Positions 14,859 to 25,281 are shown, numbered from the stretch's first letter. The stretch: 32,190 nucleotides of DNA from Flavobacteriaceae bacterium PRS1 (GCA_003709165.1 RDRZ01000026.1:1-32190); one strand, 5' to 3'. Made by a program: numbers and translations. Notes: generated by a model not told the origin, from the letters alone.

Positions 14859-17800
14859 ATGAAACAAATTGCACCTTACAAACCAAAACATAAAGTACGA
14901 ATAGTAACAGCAGCTTCACTTTTTGACGGACACGATGCGGCAATAAATATCATGCGTCGTATTATTCAAGCAACTGGAGTAGAAGTTATTCATCTTGGAC
15001 ATGACCGAAGTGTTGAAGAGGTTGTAAACACTGCCATTCAGGAAGATGTAAATGCTATTTGCTTAACATCATATCAAGGTGGACATAATGAGTATTTTAA
15101 GTATATGTATGATTTGCTCAAAGAAAAAGGAGCTGAACACATCAAGATTTTTGGTGGTGGTGGAGGCGTAATACTTCCTTCAGAAATTAAAGAATTAATG
15201 GATTATGGAATTACCCGTATTTACTCGCCAGATGACGGACGAGAAATGGGTTTGCAAGGTATGATTAACGATTTGGTTGAACAATCTGATTTTGCAATTG
15301 GCGAATCGTTAAATGGCGAGGATAAAATTCTTCAGAAAAAGAACTCTAAAGCAATAGCAAGAGTTATTTCTTCTGCTGAAAATTTTCCAGAAGTAGCAAA
15401 AGAGGTATTAGAAATAATTCATAATAAAAACAAGACCTCTAAAACACCAGTTCTGGGAATTACAGGAACAGGAGGCTCGGGAAAATCGTCTTTAGTTGAT
15501 GAATTGGTAAGACGCTTTTTAGTCGATTTTCCAAATAAAACTGTTGGTATTGTTTCGGTAGATCCTTCTAAACGAAAAACAGGAGGTGCATTATTAGGAG
15601 ATCGTATTCGTATGAACGCAATTAATTCGCCAAGAGTGTATATGCGTAGTTTGGCAACACGTCAATCCAATTTGGCCTTATCAAAATATGTTAGTGAAGC
15701 CATTGAAGTTTTAAAAGCTGCTGAGTATGATTTAATCATTATAGAAACTTCTGGAATTGGTCAATCTGATACCGAAATAATAGAGCATAGTGATGTGTCT
15801 CTTTATGTCATGACACCGGAGTTTGGTGCAGCAACACAGTTGGAAAAAATTGATATGCTGGATTTTGCCGATTTGGTAGCCATTAATAAATTTGATAAAA
15901 GAGGCTCGTTAGATGCCTTGCGGGATGTTAAAAAGCAATATATGCGCAACAATAATCTTTGGGATATTCCTCAAGAAGAGTTACCGATTTTCGGAACCAT
16001 TGCATCGCAATTCAACGATCCTGGAATGAATACGCTATACAAAGCGATTATGGATAAGTTGGTTGAAAAGACTGATGCTGATTTAAAATCAACTTTTACC
16101 ATTTCAGACGAAATGAGTGAAAAAGTTTTTATAATTCCACCAGCAAGAGTCCGTTATTTATCAGAAATTTCAGAAAATAATAGAGCGTACGATAAAAAAG
16201 GAAAAGAACAAAGTGAGGTTGCTCAAAAATTGTATGGGATTTATAAGACAATTTGTTCAGTATCAAATGTCTTGTCGAGCGTAGTAGAGATGTCGTTTAT
16301 TGCTAAAAACGGATTAAATAGCAATGAGATCCTAAAACAATCCCGAAAGCTTTCGGGACAGGATGACAACAAAGACTTCATAAAGTTACTTATTGCAGAA
16401 TTTGACAGAGTAAAGCTAAACCTCGATCCATATAATTGGGAAATTATTACAGGTTGGAAAGACAAAATAAATCGCTATAAAAACCCAATCTATTCATTTA
16501 AAGTTCGTGGTAAAGAACTGAAAATAGAAACGCATACTGAATCCTTATCTCATTCACAAATTCCTAAAATTGCCTTGCCTAAATATCAAGCTTGGGGAGA
16601 TGTTTTAAAATGGAATTTACAAGAAAATGTACCAGGAGAATTTCCTTATACTGCTGGATTGTATCCTTTTAAACGTCAAGGCGAAGATCCAGCACGTATG
16701 TTTGCAGGCGAAGGCGGTCCGGAACGAACCAATCGTCGTTTTCATTATGTGAGTTTAGGTTTGCCGGCAAAACGTTTGTCAACTGCTTTTGATAGTGTAA
16801 CTTTATATGGAAACGATCCTGATTATCGTCCAGATATTTACGGAAAAATTGGTAATGCAGGAGTTTCTATTTGTTGTTTAGATGATGCTAAAAAATTGTA
16901 TTCTGGTTTTAATTTGGTAAATGAAATGACTTCAGTGAGTATGACAATTAATGGTCCAGCGCCAATGTTATTAGGGTTTTTTATGAATGCAGCCATCGAT
17001 CAACAGTGTGAAATTTATATAAAGGAAAATGGTTTAGATAAAGATGTAGAAGCAAAAATTACAAAGATTTATAAAGGAAAAGAACGCCCGAAATATAATG
17101 GCGAGTTGCCAGAAGGGAATGATGGTTTAGGGTTGATGCTTCTTGGTGTAACTGGAGATCAAGTCTTGCAAAACGATGTTTACCAGGATATCAAAGCCAA
17201 GACCATATCTCAAGTTAGAGGTACTGTTCAAGCCGATATTTTAAAAGAAGATCAGGCACAAAATACCTGTATTTTTTCTACCGAATTTGCATTGCGACTC
17301 ATGGGAGACATTCAAGAATATTTTATTGAGAATAATGTGCGTAATTTTTATTCGGTATCTATTTCCGGGTATCACATTGCCGAAGCAGGAGCAAATCCAA
17401 TTTCGCAAATAGCATTTACTTTATCTAATGGTTTTACTTATGTAGAGTACTATCTTTCAAGAGGAATGGATATCAATAAGTTTGGTCCAAATTTATCGTT
17501 TTTCTTTTCAAATGGTATCGATCCGGAATATGCTGTAATTGGTCGTGTAGCTCGAAAAATTTGGGCAAAAGCCATGAAACATAAATATGGAGCCAATGCA
17601 AGAGCGCAGATGCTGAAGTATCATATTCAAACCTCTGGACGTAGCTTGCATGCTCAGGAAATAGACTTTAATGATATTAGAACAACGCTTCAAGCCTTGT
17701 ATGCTATTTACGATAATTGTAATTCTTTACATACTAATGCCTACGATGAAGCTATCACGACGCCAACCGAAGAATCTGTACGTCGGGCTATGGCAATCCA

Positions 17801-18311
17801 GTTGATTATCAATAAGGAACTCGGATTAGCTAAAAACGAAAACCCAATTCAAGGGTCATTTATTATTGAAGAGCTCACCGATTTGGTTGAAGAAGCTGTA
17901 CTTATTGAATTTGATAGAATTACTGAAAGAGGAGGCGTTCTTGGAGCTATGGAAACTATGTACCAACGCTCTAAAATTCAGGAAGAAAGCTTATATTATG
18001 AAACCTTAAAACACAATGGAGACTTCCCAATAATTGGTGTAAATACATTTTTGAGTTCTAAGGGTTCACCAACTATTTTACCAGCAGAAGTGATTCGTGC
18101 AACTGAAGACGAAAAACAATTTCAGATTAAAACATTAGAGAATCTTCATAAAGCAAATGATACAGATGCATTATTAAAAGAGTTGCAACAAAAAGCCATA
18201 CACAACGAGAACATTTTTGAATCCTTAATGGAAGTGTGTAAAAAATGTTCTTTAGGTCAAATTACAAATGCACTATTTGAAGTAGGTGGACAGTATAGGC
18301 GGAATATGTAA
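14859..18311 (+). CDS. icmF: Fused isobutyryl-CoA mutase with built-in G-protein chaperone
   Basis: It interconverts isobutyryl-CoA and n-butyryl-CoA (and related acyl-CoAs) using adenosylcobalamin, linked to valine and fatty-acid metabolism. Domain order is diagnostic: B12-binding domain at about 12-140 ([10 protein letters not shown], base-off His at 25; SYQGGH; IFGGGGG), a MeaB-like GTPase at about 197-430 (Walker A GTGGSGKS 203-210, SVDPSKR, NKFD 343-346), then the large mutase barrel (about 520-1150; [35 protein letters not shown]). The 1150-residue length is normal for IcmF. A palindromic repeat at codons 495-500 is read in frame in the linker before the barrel. Substrate range among acyl-CoA mutases cannot be settled here. 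Confidence 0.95.
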   Translation: MKQIAPYKPKHKVRIVTAASLFDGHDAAINIMRRIIQATGVEVIHLGHDRSVEEVVNTAIQEDVNAICLTSYQGGHNEYFKYMYDLLKEKGAEHIKIFGGGGGVILPSEIKELMDYGITRIYSPDDGREMGLQGMINDLVEQSDFAIGESLNGEDKILQKKNSKAIARVISSAENFPEVAKEVLEIIHNKNKTSKTPVLGITGTGGSGKSSLVDELVRRFLVDFPNKTVGIVSVDPSKRKTGGALLGDRIRMNAINSPRVYMRSLATRQSNLALSKYVSEAIEVLKAAEYDLIIIETSGIGQSDTEIIEHSDVSLYVMTPEFGAATQLEKIDMLDFADLVAINKFDKRGSLDALRDVKKQYMRNNNLWDIPQEELPIFGTIASQFNDPGMNTLYKAIMDKLVEKTDADLKSTFTISDEMSEKVFIIPPARVRYLSEISENNRAYDKKGKEQSEVAQKLYGIYKTICSVSNVLSSVVEMSFIAKNGLNSNEILKQSRKLSGQDDNKDFIKLLIAEFDRVKLNLDPYNWEIITGWKDKINRYKNPIYSFKVRGKELKIETHTESLSHSQIPKIALPKYQAWGDVLKWNLQENVPGEFPYTAGLYPFKRQGEDPARMFAGEGGPERTNRRFHYVSLGLPAKRLSTAFDSVTLYGNDPDYRPDIYGKIGNAGVSICCLDDAKKLYSGFNLVNEMTSVSMTINGPAPMLLGFFMNAAIDQQCEIYIKENGLDKDVEAKITKIYKGKERPKYNGELPEGNDGLGLMLLGVTGDQVLQNDVYQDIKAKTISQVRGTVQADILKEDQAQNTCIFSTEFALRLMGDIQEYFIENNVRNFYSVSISGYHIAEAGANPISQIAFTLSNGFTYVEYYLSRGMDINKFGPNLSFFFSNGIDPEYAVIGRVARKIWAKAMKHKYGANARAQMLKYHIQTSGRSLHAQEIDFNDIRTTLQALYAIYDNCNSLHTNAYDEAITTPTEESVRRAMAIQLIINKELGLAKNENPIQGSFIIEELTDLVEEAVLIEFDRITERGGVLGAMETMYQRSKIQEESLYYETLKHNGDFPIIGVNTFLSSKGSPTILPAEVIRATEDEKQFQIKTLENLHKANDTDALLKELQQKAIHNENIFESLMEVCKKCSLGQITNALFEVGGQYRRNM
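16341..16358. repeat. Palindromic repeat inside icmF coding sequence
   Basis: TCCCGAAAGCTTTCGGGA is an 18-bp palindrome of the family at 11517 and 12890, with outer arms ATCCT (16329-16333) and AGGAT (16360-16364). It encodes SRKLSG and keeps the frame. Confidence 0.75.
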
Positions 18312-18380
18312 TTTCTTCTTTCCTTTTAAATATTTTTTTATTTATAACTTACTGCTAATTAATCTCTTAATTTTTTAAGC

Positions 18381-19304
18381 ATGAAAATTTTAAAGAACAT
18401 AGCACTTCTTGCTATAGTAATAACTGTCTTCACCTCATGTAAATCTGACAAAAAAGAACAACCTACTATAGAAGTAAAAGAAGTTATAACTGATAATATA
18501 ATTGAAGTAATCGCTAAAGATTTCACCTTTACTGTAGATTCTGTTATCCCTTCTGGTTGGTCAACTTTTCGAATGAAAAATATTGGTATAATGGAACATT
18601 TTTTCTTTATGACCAAGTTACCTGATACTATAACTTTCGATGATTATGTAAACGAAGTTGGTGCTGATTTTGGAAAAGCCTGGAACGCGTATAAAGATGG
18701 CGAAGTAGATAAAGCAGGAGCTTATGGTATTTTAGGAGCTAACATTCCAGCCTGGTATTCAAATGCGACTTTAATGGGTGGCATTGGCATGATTTCTGGA
18801 GGAGAAACAGGAATTACCACAATGAAGTTGACAACTGGAAACTATGTTATGGAATGTTATGTTAAAGCATCAAACGGACAGTTTCATTCAGAATTAGGAA
18901 TTATAAACCCAATAACAGTATCTGATGAAGTTACACAAATGACTCCACCTGAAGCTAATGTTGAGCTAATATTGACGAATGAATCTATAGAAGTTAAAGG
19001 TGATATTGTAGCTGGGGAAAATATTATAGCAGTTCATTTTAACGAGCATCCAGAAGTAGGATTAGGAAATGATATTCATTTAATAAAGGTTGATGAAAAC
19101 ACAAACATGGATGATGTTACTTTCTGGATGGATTGGTTAAATATTGGTGGATTAACATCACCAGGACCTGCTGTATTTTTAGGAGGCGCTCACGAAATGC
19201 CAGTAGGTTATATAGACTACTTTAATTGTAACCTTGAGGCTGGAGATTATGCTTTTGTAGCAGAGACTCCTATTGGTAGAATTAAAACATTTACTGTTAA
19301 ATAA
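18381..19304 (+). CDS. Lipoprotein with two cupredoxin-like halves
   Basis: This is a 307-residue lipoprotein: the signal ends in VFTSC with Cys at 20. The first half (about 40-180) has IAKDFTFTVDSVIPSGWSTF, then a long insertion with GGIGMISGGETGITTMKL, and closes with GNYVMECYVKASNGQFHSELG, a pattern of cupredoxin-like domains. The second half (about 190-307) repeats the theme: IEVKGDIVAGENIIAVHFNE, DDVTFWMDW, GGLTSPGPAVFLGGAHEMPVG, GDYAFVAETP. Candidate metal ligands (His/Cys/Met) are present in half one (HFFFM, MECYV, FHSELG). No named domain is certain. It follows icmF on the same strand after 69 bp. Confidence 0.8.
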   Translation: MKILKNIALLAIVITVFTSCKSDKKEQPTIEVKEVITDNIIEVIAKDFTFTVDSVIPSGWSTFRMKNIGIMEHFFFMTKLPDTITFDDYVNEVGADFGKAWNAYKDGEVDKAGAYGILGANIPAWYSNATLMGGIGMISGGETGITTMKLTTGNYVMECYVKASNGQFHSELGIINPITVSDEVTQMTPPEANVELILTNESIEVKGDIVAGENIIAVHFNEHPEVGLGNDIHLIKVDENTNMDDVTFWMDWLNIGGLTSPGPAVFLGGAHEMPVGYIDYFNCNLEAGDYAFVAETPIGRIKTFTVK

Positions 19305-19357
19305 ATTTACTAAAAATCTTTTTTTGAAACTATGAACTCTTAAGTTACATGATAAAA

Positions 19358-19573
19358 TTACTGTACATAATTTACATAATGCCTATGTATTACACGAAGT
19401 TTTTTCAGTTCTTTTCGCAGTAGTTTTAAAAAATCCTCGCCTTGAATTTTAGTGTGCTCCAATTGTTTACAATCATAATATAATTGGTCTATAAAATATC
19501 GAATTGATTTGGCGTATTTTAGATATAGATACAAGAGTTTTTGCTTAAAGAAACTTCTGGTATAAAATTTCAA
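19358..19573 (-). CDS. Small helical protein, paralogue of its upstream neighbour's C-terminal half
   Basis: This 71-residue frame begins with a TTG only one codon after the stop of the upstream gene, and in the same frame. Its C-terminal part (DQLYYDCKQLEHTKIQGEDF, then LRKELKKLRVIHRHYVNYV) lines up with the C-terminal half of the neighbour (HLLYKNCKRLEKSNSNGKDF, then LQKELKKFRLLQQHW). It lacks the neighbour's N-terminal MPIYKKALEIF helix. It may be a translationally coupled half-gene, or the rear of a tandem-duplicated gene separated by a stop codon. Function unknown. Confidence 0.55.
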   Translation of the reverse strand: MKFYTRSFFKQKLLYLYLKYAKSIRYFIDQLYYDCKQLEHTKIQGEDFLKLLRKELKKLRVIHRHYVNYVQ

Positions 19574-19576
19574 GAT

Positions 19577-19972
19577 TTATAACGTTAATATCCAATGTTG
19601 TTGTAATAGCCTGAATTTTTTAAGCTCTTTCTGCAAAATAGGTAAAAAGTCTTTTCCATTACTGTTACTTTTTTCTAAACGTTTACAGTTTTTATATAAT
19701 AAATGGGTAAGTTGCTTTACAGTTGCAGCGTGTTTGTGTTTTTTTTCTGAAGATTTCTTTTCTTCAGCCTTTAGAATTTCTGGCACTAAAGATTCAGATT
19801 GCATGACAATATCTCCTGAAAAATAAATGTGTTCATCTTCGGTGCCATCAACCTTTAAAGGTGCTAAATCGTAATTTAAATAGCTTGATATTCTTCGTGA
19901 AAGCGAAAAAATTTCCAATGCCTTTTTATAAATAGGCATGTCTAATAAATAGGATGGGGTTTTAGGTAACAT
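19577..19972 (-). CDS. S23-like helical-bundle protein, hypothetical
   Basis: ATG at 19972 (MLPKTPSYLLDMPIYKKALE) gives 131 residues; an upstream TTG at 19993 is less likely. The MPIYKKALEIFSLSRRISSYL helix resembles the first helix of 23S-rRNA-intervening-sequence (S23/IVP) four-helix proteins, and the same MP[IV]YKKA[LM]E opening starts the 177-residue protein at 25281. A charged linker (EEKKSSEKKHKHA) leads to two more helices. It is divergent from the Lrp-type regulator with a 117-bp gap. The S23 link is structural inference only. Confidence 0.6.
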   Translation of the reverse strand: MLPKTPSYLLDMPIYKKALEIFSLSRRISSYLNYDLAPLKVDGTEDEHIYFSGDIVMQSESLVPEILKAEEKKSSEKKHKHAATVKQLTHLLYKNCKRLEKSNSNGKDFLPILQKELKKFRLLQQHWILTL

Positions 19973-20089
19973 AATTTTCCAGCAATTACACAAAATTAGG
20001 TTGTAAATAGAAATTACATATTTAATAATTAAAGTTATATCGTTAATTATATTTAAAAAATAGTATTATTACATATAAATACTTTAAAA

Positions 20090-20533
20090 ATGAAATTAGA
20101 TAGCATTAATTGGAACATATTAGAATGTTTGCAACAAAATTCAAGACAAACAAATACCGAAATTTCTAAACATGTTGGCATTACATCACCAGCAGTTGCA
20201 GAACGTATTCGCAAAATGGAAGATGCTGGAATTATAGATGGATACTATACAAAATTATCTTATTTTGAAACAGGACATCAGTTAAAAGCCATAATTACAT
20301 TACGAGCTTTTATGGGGAAATTAAAACCATTTATTTTAAAAGTAGAGACCTTTAAAGAAGTTATTAGTTGCTATAGAATTACGGGCAGCGAAAACATTGT
20401 TATGGAAGTAGTTTTAATAGACCAAAAACATTTAGAACATTTTATTGATCAATTAATATTATACGGTGAGACAAGGACACAAATTGTACTCTCTAATATT
20501 ATTGAGAACAATCCAATCATTGACCCTAATTAA
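20090..20533 (+). CDS. Lrp/AsnC-family transcriptional regulator
   Basis: At 147 residues it has the full Lrp/AsnC layout: an N-terminal winged helix-turn-helix (LQQNSRQTNTEISKHVGITS, then PAVAERIRKMEDAGIIDGY) followed by the ligand-binding RAM domain with a long beta-sheet core (KAIITLRAFMG; CYRITGSENIVMEVVLID). Such proteins sense amino acids or related small molecules and often control neighbours. It ends with a 4-bp overlap of the convergent amidohydrolase gene and faces the small helical genes across a 117-bp gap, so either could be a target. No operator is evident. Confidence 0.93.
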   Translation: MKLDSINWNILECLQQNSRQTNTEISKHVGITSPAVAERIRKMEDAGIIDGYYTKLSYFETGHQLKAIITLRAFMGKLKPFILKVETFKEVISCYRITGSENIVMEVVLIDQKHLEHFIDQLILYGETRTQIVLSNIIENNPIIDPN

Positions 20534-22116
20534 TCCTTAATTCCAGGTTGTCTTAATTTCCAATTGGTTTTGGCTTTTTCGGCATCAACCATAGCTTTTA
20601 CATCTGCCAATAAGCGTTTAGCATCATAAACAACACCATCTTTAATGGTGTATTTTACACCTCCAACTCTAACTACTTCATTATCTTCGGTAAGTTTGAT
20701 AGCTCCAGTGCCATAAAGGACTTTTAGGTTTACCAACGGATTTTCTTCAACAATAACAAAATCGGCTAACTTACCAATTTGAACCGAACCAATTTTATCA
20801 TCCCAACCCAAAGCTTCTGCACCATTTAAAGTAGCTGCACGAATCACTTCTAAAGGATGAAATCCTGCCTCTCGTAATAATTCGAGTTCTCGTGGATAGG
20901 CAAAACCGTAGAGTTGATAAATGAATCCAGAATCTGTGCCAACAGTTACACGACCACCTCTGTTTTTATATTCATTGACGAAAGTCATCCAAAGTTGAAA
21001 ATTTTGTTTCCATGCAATTTCTTGTTCTGTTCCCCAATAGTGCCAATAACTGCCATGGCTTATTTTACTGGGTTCATAAAATTCCCAAAGCGAAGGTAAG
21101 GTGTAATCTTCATGCCATTCAGCACGACGAGCACGTTGTAAATCTCTACTTGCTTCGTAAATATTAAATGTTGGGTCGAGTGTAAAATCCAGTTTTAATA
21201 ATTCATTCATAACGCTATTCCAATGTTCTGAATATGGTTTTGCAGCTTGTTTCCATAATTTTCCGGCTTCTTCAAAACGATGCTGTTCATTTTGATAATT
21301 GTAATCTAAAGGGTAATTTTGAACCGTTCTATCTTCAAACAATGCTTCTGGTAAGCCATACCAATGTTCCATCGAGGTTAATCCAGCACGAGCTGAATGT
21401 AAAACATTCCAACGCGCAACACTTATTTGAGAATGATGACATGCAGAACCTAAACCTAATTTTTTATTCTCATCTAAAGCGGCAGCCATTATTTTGGGTT
21501 CAGCACCAAAAAACTTAATACCATCGGCTCCTTGTTTGGCATTAGCTCTAACCCATTGTCTTGCCATTTCGGGTGTTGTTATTGGTGCATCATTCAAAGG
21601 ATTAAATGATTTACTTGTTTGCCCAAAGGCAGTGTATGTAAAAATTCTTGGCGCTACAATTTTATGTTGCTCACTCAAACGCTTTAAATTGAGTGTCCAA
21701 TCAATACCACGACCACTGGGTTGTCTTACAGTTGTCACACCATGAGCCATCCAAAGTTTAAACACATATTCCGAATCTGCACCTTGTGCATTACCACCAA
21801 TATGACCGTGCATATCTATAAACCCCGGAAGCAAAAACATACCATTTGCATCTAACTCATAACCGCCTTCTTTTAGCTTTGGTCGTCTGTCTTCATTAAT
21901 TTTTACTCCTGGATAACCAACAATTTGCATTTTAACAATCTTGTTATTTTCAACTACAATATCCATTGGTCCGCGTGGTGGAGAACCATCGCCATTTATT
22001 AAAGTAACACCTCTTATTATGAGTTGAGAAAAGGGTCCATCGCCAAGATAATTGTCTTGAGAAAAACTTTGCAAGCAAAAAATAAATGCAAAAAGAAAAG
22101 TTAATTGTTTAGTCAT
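20530..22116 (-). CDS. Secreted amidohydrolase
   Basis: This is an amidohydrolase-superfamily (imidazolonepropionase/prolidase-like) metal enzyme with a Sec signal (residues 1-20, ending SFSQ). The metal pair is in GFIDMHGHIGG (His 103, 105); further landmarks are GADGIKFFGAEPK (possible bridging Lys), SACHHSQIS, TSMEHWYG, and TVGTDSGF (metal Asp). The 528-residue length includes the beta-sandwich seen in relatives, with ALGWDDKIGSVQIGKLADFVIVEENP at its end. It follows the M14 peptidase gene by 15 bp on the same strand, so the two are very likely co-transcribed and act on exported peptides or cyclic amides. The substrate is not known. Confidence 0.9.
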   Translation of the reverse strand: MTKQLTFLFAFIFCLQSFSQDNYLGDGPFSQLIIRGVTLINGDGSPPRGPMDIVVENNKIVKMQIVGYPGVKINEDRRPKLKEGGYELDANGMFLLPGFIDMHGHIGGNAQGADSEYVFKLWMAHGVTTVRQPSGRGIDWTLNLKRLSEQHKIVAPRIFTYTAFGQTSKSFNPLNDAPITTPEMARQWVRANAKQGADGIKFFGAEPKIMAAALDENKKLGLGSACHHSQISVARWNVLHSARAGLTSMEHWYGLPEALFEDRTVQNYPLDYNYQNEQHRFEEAGKLWKQAAKPYSEHWNSVMNELLKLDFTLDPTFNIYEASRDLQRARRAEWHEDYTLPSLWEFYEPSKISHGSYWHYWGTEQEIAWKQNFQLWMTFVNEYKNRGGRVTVGTDSGFIYQLYGFAYPRELELLREAGFHPLEVIRAATLNGAEALGWDDKIGSVQIGKLADFVIVEENPLVNLKVLYGTGAIKLTEDNEVVRVGGVKYTIKDGVVYDAKRLLADVKAMVDAEKAKTNWKLRQPGIKD

Positions 22117-22131
22117 AATAATAGTTTAAAA

Positions 22132-24675
22132 TTAGTTTCTTCCTTTTGGAACAGAGATTAGATTTCCTAAAAATAATGCATTTAAAAATAAGCGGTTAGT
22201 ACCATACCAAGAACCTCTAAAATTAGGATTATCGGCAAATAAAATAACACGTCCTTTTCCTAAAGGGCTTACAATTAGTGAGGCAGAGGGTTTTAAAAAT
22301 ATATTGAGGTTGTCGTTAGAAATATAACCATCTATATGAGGATTTTCGGAATATTTTGCAACAGTTGAATAGGCGTTTTTACTTGGTGCTAAAAAAACCA
22401 TATTATTTTTATATACAGGAAGCGAAGCGTTACGATATCCAAATCCTAATGGATGTGTAAGATCTAAATCTACTTTAAAAATTGCTCCACCAACACGTTC
22501 ACGGCCAATATGTTTTGAGGCATCTACATAAGGAAGTCTTTTAATAGTTTCCGTTTTACTGCTATCTTTAGGTTTTTCGGTGAGTTTCTCTTTTACTAAT
22601 TTTTTATCGATTATCCATTTAGAAGCTCCTGCAATAGTTATTAATGTGTTTCCTTTAGATGTCCATTGTTTTAGTTTTTGTCGTTGTAAAGAATCCAATT
22701 GACTGTAATTACCCGAAACCATCACCAAAGTATTGTATTTGTTAAGATTTACATTTTTAAAACTTCGCATTTGTAGTTTTGTAATCGGCATATTCACTCT
22801 TGTATCTAAAAGATGCCATACTTCGCCAGCTTCGTAAGAACTTACTCCATTGCCAATTAATAATGCGGCTTTAGGTTTTTTGAGCGTTCTGAAATTATTA
22901 CTTCCAAGATCAATTCCTTTTAAGCTAAAACCAGTATTTACAGCATACATTGGAACATTATATTTTGCTTGTGCCTCTGAAATAATTTTGTAAATTTCAT
23001 TACTTGTTTTTTTCTGTTTACTCACAGGAATCATTAAACTTCCGTGATTAAAACTTTTGTTTCCGTTGGAAGTTTTAACTGTAAAAGGTTTGAATGCTGA
23101 AGCCACTTTTATGCCTTTAGATTGTATATAATAAAGTGCTGCAGGTGCATTGTAATCGTCCCAATCAATAATATAAGCGTAAGATGATTGCTGTACTTTG
23201 GAAACATTTACCAAGTTATCAGTAGAAGTAATTTCTTCTCCCAAGCGTGTTGTTTTTAAGCCTTTATAGGTTATGTTATAAAAGTTTGCAACACTCCAAG
23301 CGGAAGCATCATAAAATACACTATCACGATATTTGTTGTAGGTTTCAAATATTATTTGTACCATTCGATGTTGTGGTTGTTGTAATGGAACAACATATTT
23401 ATCTCCTTTTTTATAAACCTTTATTTTATGAATAAGCAGTTTATCAATAAATGCTTTGTTTCTGTTCATATCGTAGGCATCACCAAATTCATAAGCAGCA
23501 AAACCAGTTTTCGCCTTTTTTGTTATTGCCGATTTAAAGAAATCTTGTTGGTATTTTCTTAAGACAGCTTTATTTTCAACAGATGCTTTAATCGTTGCAA
23601 TACTTGATATATATTGGTTTCTAATAGTAAAGGGGAAAGAGATAGTGCCATAATCTGTGTCTTGAAGATGACCTCTGGAACTTGCCTGTTCGAATAGCAA
23701 AGCGAGTCCACCTTGCAAATCCGGATATGACGAACCATAACCAGGATAAGTTCCATCAAAAGATTCTTTTGTATAATAGAAGGACCCAATATTGTCTAAA
23801 GCACTCGAAAAATAAGGTGCAAATAAATCGTTTAAATCTTCATAATTTTCTTTTGGCATAATAGGATCCTGTGAACCAATAGGCTTCATAGGTTCGAAGA
23901 AATAATTACTATTGGTTCCCATTTCATGAAAATCGGTAACCACATTTGGATACCATTCGTGATACCATTTTAACTTCCCTCTGCTTTCAGGATTAATAGC
24001 CAATAACCAATCTCTGTTGAGGTCGAACCAATAATGATTTGTTCTTCCACGTGGCCAAGCTTCGTTGTGTTCGGCATCATTTCCATCGGAAACTAAAGCA
24101 TTTGCTTTAAACTGATTAGCCCATTGTGTATGTCGGTCACGACCATCGGGATTTATAGTTGGGTCTATAAAAACAATCGCATTTTCCAGATAGTTTTTTA
24201 CTTCGGAATTATTTGATGCCACCAACGTATAAGCTGTAAGTAAAGCAGCTTCAGAGCTTGAAGGTTCATTGCCATGAACATTATAACCCAAATTTATAAA
24301 AATGGGAACTTCATTATAATTTGTTGGACTTAAATTTGGGTCAACAAATTGCAAATGTTGTGCTTTAATAGCATCAAGATTATTTAAATTTTCGGGCGTA
24401 GAAACGGTTAATATCACCAATTTACGATGCTCATGGGTTTTACCATAAATTGTTATTGAAGCTCTGTCAGACAGTTCAGCGAGCTTGGTTAAATAGGCTA
24501 CTATTTGGTCGTGTCTTGTATGTTGTTCTCCAATTGGATAACCAAGAAAAGCTTCAGGTGAAGGAATATCAGCATTAAATGGTGTTTTGTCTTTAAAAAA
24601 GTAATCTTGAGCAAATGTTGAACTTACCATGAATACACAAAGCGTCATGGTAAAAATGTATTTTGTTAGTTTCAT
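22132..24675 (-). CDS. M14-family zinc carboxypeptidase with C-terminal GATase1-like domain
   Basis: An 847-residue exported protein with a Sec signal (1-22, ending TFAQ). The M14 domain spans about 40-370: HGNE at 134-137 gives zinc His and Glu, NPDGRDR at 175-181, NRDW near 220, TDFHEMG at 247-253 gives the third zinc ligand (His 250), and LLFEQASSRG near 327-335 holds the catalytic Glu (329). A second region (about 600-700; KPKAALLIGNG, AGEVWHLLD, NTLVMVSGNYS, GNTLITIAGAS) is like a glutamine-amidotransferase-type fold, as often found behind Bacteroidota M14 domains. It likely trims peptides in the periplasm or at the surface. The amidohydrolase gene follows 15 bp on; the 177-residue gene is 72 bp upstream. 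Confidence 0.92.
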   Translation of the reverse strand: MKLTKYIFTMTLCVFMVSSTFAQDYFFKDKTPFNADIPSPEAFLGYPIGEQHTRHDQIVAYLTKLAELSDRASITIYGKTHEHRKLVILTVSTPENLNNLDAIKAQHLQFVDPNLSPTNYNEVPIFINLGYNVHGNEPSSSEAALLTAYTLVASNNSEVKNYLENAIVFIDPTINPDGRDRHTQWANQFKANALVSDGNDAEHNEAWPRGRTNHYWFDLNRDWLLAINPESRGKLKWYHEWYPNVVTDFHEMGTNSNYFFEPMKPIGSQDPIMPKENYEDLNDLFAPYFSSALDNIGSFYYTKESFDGTYPGYGSSYPDLQGGLALLFEQASSRGHLQDTDYGTISFPFTIRNQYISSIATIKASVENKAVLRKYQQDFFKSAITKKAKTGFAAYEFGDAYDMNRNKAFIDKLLIHKIKVYKKGDKYVVPLQQPQHRMVQIIFETYNKYRDSVFYDASAWSVANFYNITYKGLKTTRLGEEITSTDNLVNVSKVQQSSYAYIIDWDDYNAPAALYYIQSKGIKVASAFKPFTVKTSNGNKSFNHGSLMIPVSKQKKTSNEIYKIISEAQAKYNVPMYAVNTGFSLKGIDLGSNNFRTLKKPKAALLIGNGVSSYEAGEVWHLLDTRVNMPITKLQMRSFKNVNLNKYNTLVMVSGNYSQLDSLQRQKLKQWTSKGNTLITIAGASKWIIDKKLVKEKLTEKPKDSSKTETIKRLPYVDASKHIGRERVGGAIFKVDLDLTHPLGFGYRNASLPVYKNNMVFLAPSKNAYSTVAKYSENPHIDGYISNDNLNIFLKPSASLIVSPLGKGRVILFADNPNFRGSWYGTNRLFLNALFLGNLISVPKGRN

Positions 24676-24747
24676 TTAGTTAGTTTTAGTGTTTATAAAA
24701 GTAGAGATAAAATGCTGTTTTAAGACAGAATGTGAAATTTTAACACT

Positions 24748-25281
24748 TTAGAATTTATCGTCATCAAAAGGATTTTGAAATGGAATATCATCATCAGAAT
24801 CTTTATCATCATAATTTATTCCTGGTGGATTAAAAAGTCTCCAACGGTCAATAATGTAGTCCCAACAATTAAAGGTTTTTACCCATTCTGCAAACAAAAC
24901 ACGAAATTCTTCAACCTCGTTTCTTAATAAATCTAAATATTCAGTATCCTTAAAACCATGCATTTCTATGCCACGAGTATCTGTAATTAATTCGCGAGCA
25001 GCTTTACGAATAATTGCTGCATTTTCCATTTTAAGATCATAAATATCTACAGCTTCTGCTCCAGCTATTTTTGCAGGGATTATTAAAGCATTTTCGCACA
25101 GATAATCAACGTTGCGATTTATCATTTCAGCTTCTATCTCGTCTTCAAATTTTATATCTGTTTTTAGGACAGTTTCAGAAATGTAATCTACAAGTTTTAA
25201 TAATTCCATTGCCTTTTTATAGACTGGCATTTTCTGAATGTCTTCGTGACTTTTAAAATCATCATCGTTTTCTTCAAACAT
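24748..25281 (-). CDS. S23-like helical protein, conserved in flavobacteria
   Basis: A 177-residue soluble, acidic, all-helical protein. It opens MPVYKKAMELLKLVDYISET after an acidic leader, has ENALIIPAKIAGAEAVDIYD and KMENAAIIRKAARELITDT in the middle (compare the SIP-x-NIAEG helix of S23 proteins), a Trp-rich stretch (FAEWVKTFNCWDYIIDRWRLF) and an acidic tail (DDDIPFQNPFDDDKF). I recall very similar flavobacterial proteins, always without a known function. It sits 11 bp after the DJ-1-like gene and 72 bp before the M14 gene, so an operon is likely. It shares its opening motif with the protein at 19577-19972. Confidence 0.75.
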   Translation of the reverse strand: MFEENDDDFKSHEDIQKMPVYKKAMELLKLVDYISETVLKTDIKFEDEIEAEMINRNVDYLCENALIIPAKIAGAEAVDIYDLKMENAAIIRKAARELITDTRGIEMHGFKDTEYLDLLRNEVEEFRVLFAEWVKTFNCWDYIIDRWRLFNPPGINYDDKDSDDDIPFQNPFDDDKF

